Assembly: GCA_028288675.1 (NCBI GenBank)
Contig: JAQBNG010000201.1
Location: 1-44,013, forward strand
Origin: Flavisolibacter sp.
GTDB taxonomy: Bacteria > Bacteroidota > Bacteroidia > Chitinophagales > Chitinophagaceae
DNA: 44,013 nt
Direction of reading: 5' to 3'
In this document: one piece after another, positions 1 through 8,682 of the stretch
How positions within the stretch are numbered: the first letter of the stretch is position 1
Layout of the letters: each line of letters begins with the position of its first letter
Program-made: the position numbers and the translations under genes
Notes under the pieces: model-generated
What the model was told of the DNA's origin: nothing
The model's input: only the letters and a program-made list of their open reading frames with translations
Databases searched by the model: none

Positions 1-1
1 G

Positions 2-853
2 AAAGAAAAGCGGCCGGCTTCCGCTTCTCCTGCCCCCGCCGACTTACTGGAAAAAGTTGAAGTACATCCGGGCGTGGTTCTGCCAAAAGCACTTGCCGCA
101 CATTGGAATGAAATAGAGAAAACAAGGCTTCCGTACATTGCTATTAAAGCAACGCCGCAGGAGCCGCAGGATGTCAGGGAAAGTAGTTTTGGCTATCTTC
201 CCTGCCTGCCAAAAGGCTTTGCCTATCCTACAGATGCTAAAGGGGCCTATATGTATCCGCTGGCACAAATAAACTGTAATCACCTGCCGCCCCTTGACAA
301 CTTTCCCCGCGAAGGTTACCTGCAATTTTATATTGCTGCCAATGATATATATGGGATAAACTTTGATAACCAGCAAGAGCAGAGTGGCTTTAGAACTTTG
401 TATTTTACCAATGATGAAGTAAAGGATCATCAAACTGATTTTTCTTTTTTAGCCGATGTAATGAACTCTGAGTACAGGCCGGTACATAAGCCACACACCC
501 TGGCGTTTACTTTAAAAGAAGAATACATAGGATTGCAGGATGTAAGATATGAGGACAACCGCTTTTTTAACCTGGAAGAGACGGCGCATCAATACCCATC
601 TGTTGCTAAAGAATTAGAGGACTTTGTTTGGGATAACTTTGAGTCGAACGGTCATAAAATGGGAGGCTATGCTTTCTTTACCCAGGAGGACCCGAGGCAT
701 AACGAGAATGAGGATTATATTTTATTGTTGCAGATAGATTCGGATGACGAAATAATGTGGGGTGATGTTGGCGTTGCTAATTTCTTCATTCACCCCGATG
801 ATTTGGCTGCCAAAGATTTTTCGATGGTTATGTACACCTGGAACTGCAGTTAG
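2..853 (+). CDS. DUF1963/YwqG-like protein, 5' end outside the window
   Basis: The reading frame is open from the first bases of the window to the stop at 853, so the gene very probably starts upstream; the first possible in-window start is a GTG at 74. A Pro/Ala/Ser-rich stretch (about residues 5-13 of the visible part) looks like a linker in front of the conserved domain. The domain shows the YwqG/DUF1963 pattern: a SFGYLPCLPKGFAYP segment, then a PLAQINC segment and an EGYLQFYI strand, ending with a G-G-x-A-F-F-T-Q-E-D region and an acidic LLLQIDSDDEIMWGDVG segment. The biochemical role of the family is not established. It is convergent with the AraC gene and shares no obvious link with the catabolic locus. 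Confidence 0.8.
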   Translation, partial: KEKRPASASPAPADLLEKVEVHPGVVLPKALAAHWNEIEKTRLPYIAIKATPQEPQDVRESSFGYLPCLPKGFAYPTDAKGAYMYPLAQINCNHLPPLDNFPREGYLQFYIAANDIYGINFDNQQEQSGFRTLYFTNDEVKDHQTDFSFLADVMNSEYRPVHKPHTLAFTLKEEYIGLQDVRYEDNRFFNLEETAHQYPSVAKELEDFVWDNFESNGHKMGGYAFFTQEDPRHNENEDYILLLQIDSDDEIMWGDVGVANFFIHPDDLAAKDFSMVMYTWNCS

Positions 854-958
854 AAATAGCAAGGTCTCCAGTAGTCGCTTACCTTTTGAATTTATACCCA
901 AATTTCAATATTGTTTTGAACAAACTTACTACCCATTTTTGTATACATTGCCTTGAGT

Positions 959-975
959 GAACACTGAAAGTGTTC
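959..975 (+). terminator. Possible terminator of the DUF1963 gene
   Basis: A perfect 7-bp inverted repeat (GAACACT, loop GAA, AGTGTTC) is followed on the plus strand by a T-rich stretch starting TTTAATC. It lies about 105 bp after the DUF1963 stop, between two convergent genes. The stem is short and only moderately GC-rich, so this is a weak candidate. The rest of 854-1045 shows nothing else. Confidence 0.35.
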
Positions 976-1045
976 TTTAATCTATTAAAAATTTGCAATA
1001 GAAAAAAAATAAGATGCTTGCTTGTAGGTTTTTAAAGAATACCCC

Positions 1046-1912
1046 TTACAAATCCAAGGTTTTCCTATAATCACTTGGCGACATAAGCTTCATCTTTTTA
1101 AATTGCCTATTGAAATTTGCCAGATTATTGTAGCCGCATTCATAAGCTATTTCCACAATTTTTTGATCCTTCTCTGCCAGTAATTTGCAAGCATGGCCAA
1201 TTCTTACTGTATTCAAATATTCGATAAAGGTTTGGCGGTAATGTTCTTTGAAGAAATTGCAAAAAGTGGTTACCGCCATGTTCGCTACAGAAGCTATTTC
1301 CGGTAAAGCAATATCCTGATAAAAGTTCTGCATAATGTATTGATTGATTTTGCTGAACCTGTCAGAAGATTTGTATTGGCTAGATTGAATGTAACCGGGG
1401 CTCGCCAATAATTTATATTCGTTTGTACTAGCTAAAATATCGAAGATTGTAAACAGGGAGGCAAGCCGCTGAAGCCCGTTTTTTGTAGGCATTTCAATTA
1501 ATAATGCAGTAATACTTTCTTTGGCTTTTCCAAGAATTACCATACCGTTTAGGGAGCGGCTTAGAAAGTTCTTAAAATTTTCCATCTCAGGTATTTGCAG
1601 AAATGACTCACCCAAAAAATCCTCAACAAAGTGAATCACAATGGCATCTGCGGTGGAATCAGTTTTACCATTGATGAACTGAGGATCATTTACCCAGACA
1701 TGGGGTAATTTAGGGCCCATGAAAACCAAGTCACCTTCGTCGAAATAACCGATGTTATCTCCCACCATTCTGCGTCCCGTACTTTTTGTTACCAATACCA
1801 ACTCATACTCTGGATGATAATGCCAGGGGCAAGGGAAATATTTTCCAGTTTCTCTAAATACAACAAAGGACTTATCGAAATCCTTTGCAAAACGCATTTC
1901 GATAGGTTTCAT
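1046..1912 (-). CDS. AraC-family transcriptional regulator with N-terminal cupin
   Basis: A 288-residue protein. Residues about 29-73 form a cupin-like ligand-binding fold (PWHYHPEYELVLV, later GDLVFMGPKLPHVW), and residues about 185-286 form the AraC/XylS double helix-turn-helix, with helices near 201-222 and 252-271 and the conserved IAYECGYNNLANFNRQFKK segment. AraC proteins with this design usually bind a small sugar-like inducer and activate transcription next to RNA polymerase. It is the only transcription factor in the window and lies at the far end of the catabolic block, 100 bp beyond operon 1. It is therefore the best candidate activator for the repeated promoter site found before the five operons, but that link is inference. 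The ATG is clear, and the 5' region holds AATAAG inverted repeats that may serve autoregulation. Confidence 0.9.
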   Translation of the reverse strand: MKPIEMRFAKDFDKSFVVFRETGKYFPCPWHYHPEYELVLVTKSTGRRMVGDNIGYFDEGDLVFMGPKLPHVWVNDPQFINGKTDSTADAIVIHFVEDFLGESFLQIPEMENFKNFLSRSLNGMVILGKAKESITALLIEMPTKNGLQRLASLFTIFDILASTNEYKLLASPGYIQSSQYKSSDRFSKINQYIMQNFYQDIALPEIASVANMAVTTFCNFFKEHYRQTFIEYLNTVRIGHACKLLAEKDQKIVEIAYECGYNNLANFNRQFKKMKLMSPSDYRKTLDL

Positions 1913-1952
1913 AAATAATGAACTTTTATTTGATTGTTTACCAAGTTAGAGT

Positions 1953-1976
1953 AATAAGTAGCTTATTGAATAAGCT
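1953..1976. promoter_or_regulatory. AATAAG inverted repeats between operon 1 and the araC-type gene
   Basis: Three alternating half-sites occur in 24 bp: AATAAG (1953-1958), CTTATT (1962-1967) and AATAAG (1969-1974). The right part is a perfect 8-1-8 palindrome, AGCTTATT-G-AATAAGCT (1960-1976). The position, 41-64 bp before the regulator's ATG, suits an operator. It could also act as the 3' hairpin of operon 1, though the one-base loop makes a good terminator unlikely. Confidence 0.4.
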
Positions 1977-2012
1977 CTGAAAATTAAAGTATTAATGTGA
2001 AGTGAATCAAGA

Positions 2013-2861
2013 CTAAGCTGTTAGGTTTTTTTTCTGCACCATTTTTCCTACTTCGTCGCTTAACATAACTATTAAATCTTTATTCATTGTCACTCTCACT
2101 AGATCTTTTATCCACGATTGTATCGCGGGCCCAAGGTGGTTTAGAAAATGACGAGCACCGCCACTACCGCCACCCAAATGCAAGTTCACAAACGGGCCAG
2201 GCAAAGCCCACCGTAGCCCAGGCCCTTCCGTAATGGCCATATCAATGTCTTCTGCACTTGCAACGCCTTGCTGCACCAGGTAAAACGCTTCCTGCCGCAA
2301 AGCGGCCTGCAAGCGGTTGGCCACATGTCCTTTAATCTCTTTTTTAAGACGGATTGGTTTTTTTCCCACGGATCTATAAAATTCTATAGTACGTTCAACA
2401 GCTTCATCAGAAGTATGTTCTCCACCACATACTTCCACTAATGGAATAAGGTGGGGAGGATTAAAGGGATGTCCTAAAAGTATCCGTTCCGGATAAGATG
2501 TGCCGGTTTGAAGCAACGATGGAATGATGCCACTTGAACTGCTTACAAGTAATACATCGGGTGGAGTGCATGAATCTAACTTTCTGAAAAGTTCCTGCTT
2601 GAGGTCTGTTTGTTCAGATCCGTTTTCTTGAACAAATTGTACATTTTTTACCGCCTCCTCAAGACTTTCTTCAAAGGTGAGTAACTCTTGCGAAAGGTTA
2701 GGTGCATTTTGAAAAATCTGATTTCTTAATTTCTGTTCGGCCCCTGCTGCTATATCTGTTGCTGTAACCCGTAATCCTTTCTCTAAAAATAAAGTAGCCC
2801 AACTGCTGCCAATTACTCCTGTCCCAACAATTGCTATATGTTTAATTTTTTTATAAAGCAT
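2013..2861 (-). CDS. 3-hydroxyacyl-CoA dehydrogenase-family protein (lambda-crystallin / L-gulonate or carnitine dehydrogenase type)
   Basis: A 282-residue NAD-dependent dehydrogenase. The Rossmann motif GTGVIG is at residues 13-18, an SSSS segment at 107-110, the catalytic histidine at 131 in GHPFNPPHLIPLVE, and the conserved N182-R183 in GHVANRLQAAL. The short length and the HPFNPPHLIPLVE signature fit the stand-alone subgroup that oxidises non-CoA hydroxy acids (L-gulonate 3-dehydrogenase, L-carnitine dehydrogenase) rather than beta-oxidation enzymes. The exact substrate cannot be read from sequence; a sugar acid or hydroxy-acid side group is plausible here. It is the last gene of operon 1, 59 bp after the FG-GAP protein gene. 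Unlike its relative at 27299-28273, all its catalytic motifs are intact. Confidence 0.85.
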   Translation of the reverse strand: MLYKKIKHIAIVGTGVIGSSWATLFLEKGLRVTATDIAAGAEQKLRNQIFQNAPNLSQELLTFEESLEEAVKNVQFVQENGSEQTDLKQELFRKLDSCTPPDVLLVSSSSGIIPSLLQTGTSYPERILLGHPFNPPHLIPLVEVCGGEHTSDEAVERTIEFYRSVGKKPIRLKKEIKGHVANRLQAALRQEAFYLVQQGVASAEDIDMAITEGPGLRWALPGPFVNLHLGGGSGGARHFLNHLGPAIQSWIKDLVRVTMNKDLIVMLSDEVGKMVQKKNLTA

Positions 2862-2920
2862 ACATCTTTAGTCTGGGCAGCAACTTTTATCACATTGAAT
2901 CATTTCTATTGTGGCCTTTT

Positions 2921-5900
2921 CTATTTTATTGCTACTTCCATTTTTACAGATGAAACAACAGGCCCTCCGCCTGAATTGGAACTATTTAATTTGAGCTGAT
3001 ACCGGAAGGTTTGTCCTTTTTCGATTGAAATATCGTAAACGGCTTCAGAAGCCGACTGGCTGATCAACTGTGGCTTTTCGGTATTGGTTCGCATAGATGA
3101 TCCAGATTTACCAATCAGTATCTCCGGTGTAACAAATTGCTTATTACTAAAACGGCCCTGTACGGATAATATAAACTTTTTTTCTCCGGTAGTATTGACC
3201 ATATAGTCAGACGTATAAACTTCGTAGCTGTTGCGCCGGGCTATACTGCCCGCATCGGCCGCTATACGCGAATGGGGGCCAAAGCTTGGTACACTGCTAG
3301 TGTTATCAACACGGTAACCATCCTTCCCGCCCCAATAAATTACAGAGCCTACCCCGTGTTTGCCACCGGTTGCATTAATGCCGCCATCATATACAGTAGC
3401 GCCGGTATGGTTGTAAACTAAGATATCCTGGTAGCCATCCCCATTAAAATCCAGCACTAGATTGCCGCCAGAGGAATAAGAAGGCAACCGAATTTTTTTT
3501 TCTTCGGTAGGGAACCCATCCTTGTCGCCGCTTAAAATAAAAGTGGGTGAGCGTCGTGATTCATCTGCATGATAATTGGCTGCCACAAATTGTAATTTAC
3601 CATCGCTATACAGTTGTGCAATGGTACCACCATTGGCTCCAAAGGTGTGAAAGCTTCGCTTGTTATTTAGGGAGAAAGTACCTTTGTTGCTGATTAAGAC
3701 CCATGATTCAACATCATAAACTTTTGTGTCAAAATTCTGAAGGTTCTGACAGAGAATATCCAGCCATCCATCGTTATTAAAATCAGCCATGGACACTCGG
3801 GGAGTAAACATTTCTGAAAATAAAATAATTGGTTTCTGTAAATGGTAGCCTCCGTTGTTTTCACCAAACATAATGCATACCCGGTTATACCCACAGGTTA
3901 CCGCATCTAATAATCCATCATTATTTAAATCACCCAAAGAAGTCGTGTAAGCCATAAATGGAAAATCAAAAAGTTCCACTTTGAACTTCCGGTTTCCGAG
4001 GCCGAAAACGATTGCTCCCGTCGGTCCGTTCACGGGCGTTACCAGCATATCCAGGATACCGTCTTTATTAAAGTCGGCCACGTTAATAGTATTGCCCCGA
4101 AAAGGTATGTCCACTTCTGTTAGCTCTTTTTCCTGCGGAAAGTTGTAAATATTGTACCGGATGGTAATGCGTTGATTGTTACCACGCAAGTACACCAGGT
4201 CAACACTGCCTTTATCTTCCATATCAGCAAAAGCTATGTTGGATTCCTGCGATGCAAGAGGCACTCGTATGCAATTGGCCGGGCCGTACCTCCCACTTGC
4301 ATTGCCTTTATAAATATACATGGGTAAACCCTCTGCCGAAATACCTTCATTGCCGGGACCATCATTGATACCGGCGTGGCGGGCTATGCCACTTAAACCA
4401 TTAATAATAATTACATCTTTACGGCCTTTGCTCGATAAATCCTCAGCCAGGATACTAGTTGCACCAAAACTTTGTAATTCAGTACGATTCTCTGTGGCAA
4501 AACCAGCAGCTGAATTATGATAAATAAAGCTGTTGATGTCAAGGGTTTGATTGTTGCGATGCTGGGCGAATAAAATATCTGTGAGTCCAGTACCATCCAG
4601 ATCCGCAAGCCTTACGCTTACAGCACCCATTGTTGGTAAGGCCATTCTTTTTTTTATGCTGAATCCTTCTTTACTACCCCACCATATATGAGAATCGGTT
4701 TCGAAATCGTAAGCCTCTTTTTCATTAACACTATAAAAGTTAGCAGTTACCAGGTCGATATAACCATCGCCATTTAAATCAGCCGCATCACCACTAAAAG
4801 CGTTTTGAGTTTCCACGATTGATTTATTTTCTTCAGAAAAGGAACCTTTGGCATTCCAAAAAATTTCTGATTTATTTCCGGTTGATGGAACAAAAAGGTC
4901 GGCGTAGCCATCGCCGTTCAAATCTTTTACAAGCAATTCAGGTGTAAGTCTTTTACCCCAGCTAGGCGAGAACCGTATATTCAAAACCGGTAAAATCTGG
5001 GCTTTGCCTGCTTTACCTCCGGTCGTCGGTATAATGCGTACAGCCCCTGGATTGCCTAACTCCAAGAATACTATGGACTTGCGTCCATCATTTGTAAAGT
5101 CGGCAATTTTTACATCCACTGCATATTGGGTGGGTATCGCTGCCCGTGCATTTGGAGGGAAGCCGGCATCAGTTTGGGTAAAAATATAGGAGGTAAGCTC
5201 CCTATCGCCGGCGCGTTTGCCAAGTGTCTGGTAGGAATAATCCGGCGTTTCGCCATACATGTGTTCGCGGCCTACATTGGCTATTACTATGTCTGGCAAT
5301 CCATCACCCGTAAGGTCATCGACGGCTATCGCTGTTCCCCGGTCGGCTGGTAATAAAGACCGCCGCAAAGGATTGAGGCCATCACTGCCGCCCCAATAAA
5401 TATACGAAGGCAGTTCTGCCAGTGTAGAGCCGTGTAACATGTTTGTAAATAGCAGGTCTTTAAAGCCGTCTTTATTTATGTCGCTTACAATGGCTTTACC
5501 GCCTCCTGCGGAGGGCATGCGGGTAATTGATTTAAGGCTTTCCATTGTATAAGCCAAATTCTGATAGACTGCGGCGTCTTTAGCAAACGGAAAACTTAAA
5601 GATTGAAGGCCAGCTGGTTTATTGTTATGATATACAAACGCATCGGGTGTATCGTAACCGTTGTGGTCATTATTGGTTACTACTTCAGGATAACCATCAC
5701 CGTTGAGATCAAACAAATTAATAAATTGTATCTGCCCTTTTTTTGATATATAAATATTGCCGCCTGATTCTGAAACCACCCCTTTCATAAAATCATTATA
5801 GGTGTGGTGATAAAACAGAACCGGCTTTTCAAGCGAAGAGGCAGCTGCTTTAGTAGCAACTCTTTGCGCACTTAAAATTCCGGGTAAACTGATAAAAAGA

Positions 5901-5932
5901 AGCGTAGCGGTTATCAACAGAAAATATTTCAT
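2921..5932 (-). CDS. Secreted FG-GAP/VCBS beta-propeller repeat protein
   Basis: About 1003 residues. I place the start at the ATG at 5932, because an upstream in-frame alternative at 5965 is a TTG and would add residues before a clean signal peptide (MKYFLLITATLLF... ending near LSAQ). At least twelve calcium-type loops of the pattern D-x-[N/D/T]-x-D-G-x-x-D recur at intervals (for example DLNGDGYPE, DINKDGFKD, DLTGDGLPD, DFNKDGILD, DFNGDGYQD), each followed by a short hydrophobic strand. This implies one or two seven-bladed propellers. Such proteins occur as extracellular or periplasmic glycan-binding partners in polysaccharide utilisation loci; no catalytic motif is seen. The gene begins 16 bp after the stop of the upstream Asp-box lipoprotein gene, so the two are surely co-transcribed. 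Confidence 0.85.
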   Translation of the reverse strand: MKYFLLITATLLFISLPGILSAQRVATKAAASSLEKPVLFYHHTYNDFMKGVVSESGGNIYISKKGQIQFINLFDLNGDGYPEVVTNNDHNGYDTPDAFVYHNNKPAGLQSLSFPFAKDAAVYQNLAYTMESLKSITRMPSAGGGKAIVSDINKDGFKDLLFTNMLHGSTLAELPSYIYWGGSDGLNPLRRSLLPADRGTAIAVDDLTGDGLPDIVIANVGREHMYGETPDYSYQTLGKRAGDRELTSYIFTQTDAGFPPNARAAIPTQYAVDVKIADFTNDGRKSIVFLELGNPGAVRIIPTTGGKAGKAQILPVLNIRFSPSWGKRLTPELLVKDLNGDGYADLFVPSTGNKSEIFWNAKGSFSEENKSIVETQNAFSGDAADLNGDGYIDLVTANFYSVNEKEAYDFETDSHIWWGSKEGFSIKKRMALPTMGAVSVRLADLDGTGLTDILFAQHRNNQTLDINSFIYHNSAAGFATENRTELQSFGATSILAEDLSSKGRKDVIIINGLSGIARHAGINDGPGNEGISAEGLPMYIYKGNASGRYGPANCIRVPLASQESNIAFADMEDKGSVDLVYLRGNNQRITIRYNIYNFPQEKELTEVDIPFRGNTINVADFNKDGILDMLVTPVNGPTGAIVFGLGNRKFKVELFDFPFMAYTTSLGDLNNDGLLDAVTCGYNRVCIMFGENNGGYHLQKPIILFSEMFTPRVSMADFNNDGWLDILCQNLQNFDTKVYDVESWVLISNKGTFSLNNKRSFHTFGANGGTIAQLYSDGKLQFVAANYHADESRRSPTFILSGDKDGFPTEEKKIRLPSYSSGGNLVLDFNGDGYQDILVYNHTGATVYDGGINATGGKHGVGSVIYWGGKDGYRVDNTSSVPSFGPHSRIAADAGSIARRNSYEVYTSDYMVNTTGEKKFILSVQGRFSNKQFVTPEILIGKSGSSMRTNTEKPQLISQSASEAVYDISIEKGQTFRYQLKLNSSNSGGGPVVSSVKMEVAIK

Positions 5933-5948
5933 AGCAGCAGTTAATTTT

Positions 5949-7337
5949 CTATTTTGGATCAACAATTATCTCCCGGACTTTAATAGCTTTCCGCTTTTCT
6001 GCAGCTTCATTTTTATAACGGAAATCAGAATAGATCATTAAGAAACGATTAGGTCCAGTGGCTAGCAATCCTGTGTATCCGCACGATACAAGGTATTGCT
6101 CCTGCGTGCTCTGGCTTTCATATGGCAACATCTCTATTCCATCTGTCCAACTATCATTTAAGCCGCTTTTTGAAAATCGAAGCTGTACACCTGGCCTGCC
6201 AGCTGATAATACAAGAACACCATTTTGCAAGCGAAGCAATCGTGGTAAAGCGCCTGCGGGAGCAATTACTTCAGGCTTCGTCCACGATACGCCATTATCG
6301 GTAGAATGGCTGGCATACATAGGACCATTACCAACTCCATTGGTCACTCCATCACCATCCGCCGAGCGGATAACACAAAGCAGGCTACCATCTGCTAATA
6401 CTTCGTAAGTTGGTTCTGTAAAACCAATACGGTCAGTAGCCATAACGTCTATCTTTCTGTCTGGATTAAATGGTATGCGGCCCTGAAATTTCCAGGATCG
6501 TCCATTGTCAGTCGAACGGTGGAAAACAACACCCATCTGCTTGTCAACTTCTCCGGTTTCTTTCAGATAATAACCAGGATAAACACCTGCCAGTAAGGAG
6601 CCGTCTTTAAGAGTGTGAATATCGCCCCACCAAACAACCGGCACTAATTCTTTTGAACTATACCGAACCGCCATCGGATCAATTAATGTTGCTTTCTCCA
6701 AGTTCCATTTTGTTTGCCCCGGGACCATTCGTTTTAGCCAGATTCCGTTGACTTCCGATGGCATATCGGCTAACTTGTAAAAAGTGAAATTAGTTTTCCG
6801 ATATTTAAAATTTGTCTTGTCTATGGGCTTCAAAGATTTTAATGTTTCTACCGGTATAGGCTTTGGATCAGACACCTTTATCATCTCTCCGTTGGCTAAT
6901 GGAAAACCGGTCATTTTAGTTGAATCAGGCTCACCCAACTGCCAGGTACTACCCCCATCTTTTGATAATGCGGAACCAACTGCAGATGTCCCGTAAGATT
7001 GGATGGCATCAAGATGCATACTCCAATCGGCGTGTAATGTTTTATCAGATAACCGGCTGATAGTAGGGAACTGGTAGTAGCCCCAAATCTGCGGTTTATC
7101 GGCTACCACGATTACTTTTGGTTCACTAAGCGTAATGGCAAATTCGTCTTTGCCATTACGCCGGTATTGAATCACAGTTTTATTAATTGCAGGAACTCCA
7201 AAAGAGATAGTTCCTACTGAGCGGGCCGGATCTTCATTCCAAGCTACCTTGGTTGCCTTGCCATCATCGATATTTAGCTTGGATGTTTTGCACGCAACCA
7301 TTAAAAGCAGACAGAAGACGAAGCTTATATTTTTCAT
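5949..7337 (-). CDS. Asp-box (BNR) sialidase-like lipoprotein
   Basis: A 462-residue protein with a lipoprotein signal ending in LMVAC (lipid-anchored Cys16). Three Asp-boxes of the form S-x-D-x-G-x-[S/T]-W lie at about 125-132, 275-282 and 345-352, giving a six-bladed propeller of the sialidase/BNR superfamily. A glutamate in FTEPTYEVLADGSLL (about residue 308) sits where the family has a conserved acid. The usual (F/Y)RIP motif, whose arginine grips the carboxylate of sialic acid, is replaced by Q89-F90-P91 in QFPTISRL. A true exo-sialidase activity is therefore doubtful; another glycosidase or a binding role is possible. It sits in operon 1 between an MFS transporter gene (34 bp upstream) and the FG-GAP protein gene (16 bp downstream). 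Confidence 0.8.
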   Translation of the reverse strand: MKNISFVFCLLLMVACKTSKLNIDDGKATKVAWNEDPARSVGTISFGVPAINKTVIQYRRNGKDEFAITLSEPKVIVVADKPQIWGYYQFPTISRLSDKTLHADWSMHLDAIQSYGTSAVGSALSKDGGSTWQLGEPDSTKMTGFPLANGEMIKVSDPKPIPVETLKSLKPIDKTNFKYRKTNFTFYKLADMPSEVNGIWLKRMVPGQTKWNLEKATLIDPMAVRYSSKELVPVVWWGDIHTLKDGSLLAGVYPGYYLKETGEVDKQMGVVFHRSTDNGRSWKFQGRIPFNPDRKIDVMATDRIGFTEPTYEVLADGSLLCVIRSADGDGVTNGVGNGPMYASHSTDNGVSWTKPEVIAPAGALPRLLRLQNGVLVLSAGRPGVQLRFSKSGLNDSWTDGIEMLPYESQSTQEQYLVSCGYTGLLATGPNRFLMIYSDFRYKNEAAEKRKAIKVREIIVDPK

Positions 7338-7371
7338 TAGAAATTAATTTCAAAAAGAAACAATGGTTATA

Positions 7372-8646
7372 CTAAACACCTTGCTGCGACTCCATGTTCT
7401 TTGGTTTGACCAAGTATAGCAATACAGCACTTATAATCATAATTAATGCAGCAAATTGAAAAATGGTACTTAGGTTTATTTTAGAATCACGAAGTAAACC
7501 GGCAGCATAAATACCCAGGCCACCAATAATGCACGCAAATAAATTTAAGACGCCATAGGCGGTGGCTAAGTATTTTGTATTAATGATCATACATAACACC
7601 GGCATTAGGTTAGCATCGGTAAAGCTTCGGGTAAACACAAAAATCATAAAGCAAATAATGGCTACAGCAAGCACATTGGTATGGCTCGCCATAAAAATGA
7701 ACGGAGCAGCTATCATTAGTCCTATCGCCGGTAATAATATTCTTGCTCTTTTATTTTTAACACTCCACCGGTCGGCTAAAAACCCACCCACCATTACGCC
7801 TATCATAGCAGCGGGGTAAATGTAAGCGGTTGCGTATAGACCCGCCGCCGCCTGTGTTACGCCAAAATGTTCTTTATAATATGTTGGCAGCCATCCCATA
7901 ATCATCCATCCAACAATACCCAAGAGGCTAAAATAAATAAGCGTTAATATAAAAGACCGACTGTGAAAAATGTGTTGAACCGCTTTTCCAAAATGAAGTT
8001 TTTCTTCCTGCTTCTCAATAACCGAAGGTATTTCAGCTACCCTTTTAGGTGCATCTTTAAGAGTAAAAAAAAGCACTGCGGAATAGACAATTCCAATGAC
8101 ACCAAAAAGGCTGAACGCAAGGGTCCAGTCATATTTTTCGGCAATCCAGCCGCCAACAAAGCCCAGGCTTTGGCCAACAGTTATTCCTGCAATATGAATA
8201 CCCGTAGCAAAAGACCTGGTAGTTCCACGGTGGTAATCAACAATCAGCGCCAGTGCTGCAGGAATGTAACAAGCCTCGCTAATGCCCATTAAGGCACGAC
8301 TAATCAATAGTTGCTCGTATGTTTTTACTTGGCCGGTTAGTAGTGTAATTATAGACCACACCAACAGGCTGACGATAATTACTTTACTGCGGTTAAACCT
8401 ATCAGCCAAAAAGCCGGCAATCGGACTTAAGAGTCCATATACAAACAAAAAAACAGAGGTTACCAAACCAAATTGGGCATTGGTCATTGGAATATCCTGC
8501 AATACTGATTCACGCATGGTGGCAATCATCGTTCTGTCTAAATAATTAAGACAACCTACCACGCAAAGCAAGGCCACCGTAAGCCATGCTCCGGAAAGCA
8601 GTTTTGGAGCAGGTGCAGTAACAGGAACGACAGTTGCTAATGACAT
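7372..8646 (-). CDS. MFS transporter, anion:cation symporter-like
   Basis: A 424-residue integral membrane protein with about twelve hydrophobic segments. It opens with a GCLNYLDRTMIATM helix and carries a classical MFS motif A after helix 2 (GFLADRFNRSK). The NYLDR opening and overall layout resemble the ACS group, which imports hexuronates, other organic acids and similar anions with protons. The imported compound cannot be named from sequence, but a sugar acid or acidic aglycone released by the periplasmic enzymes of the locus would fit. Operon 1; 36 bp after the propeller protein gene and 34 bp before the Asp-box lipoprotein gene. Confidence 0.85.
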   Translation of the reverse strand: MSLATVVPVTAPAPKLLSGAWLTVALLCVVGCLNYLDRTMIATMRESVLQDIPMTNAQFGLVTSVFLFVYGLLSPIAGFLADRFNRSKVIIVSLLVWSIITLLTGQVKTYEQLLISRALMGISEACYIPAALALIVDYHRGTTRSFATGIHIAGITVGQSLGFVGGWIAEKYDWTLAFSLFGVIGIVYSAVLFFTLKDAPKRVAEIPSVIEKQEEKLHFGKAVQHIFHSRSFILTLIYFSLLGIVGWMIMGWLPTYYKEHFGVTQAAAGLYATAYIYPAAMIGVMVGGFLADRWSVKNKRARILLPAIGLMIAAPFIFMASHTNVLAVAIICFMIFVFTRSFTDANLMPVLCMIINTKYLATAYGVLNLFACIIGGLGIYAAGLLRDSKINLSTIFQFAALIMIISAVLLYLVKPKNMESQQGV

Positions 8647-8682
8647 GTGTATTCAATGTATTAAAGGCGCACGATAATTAAA

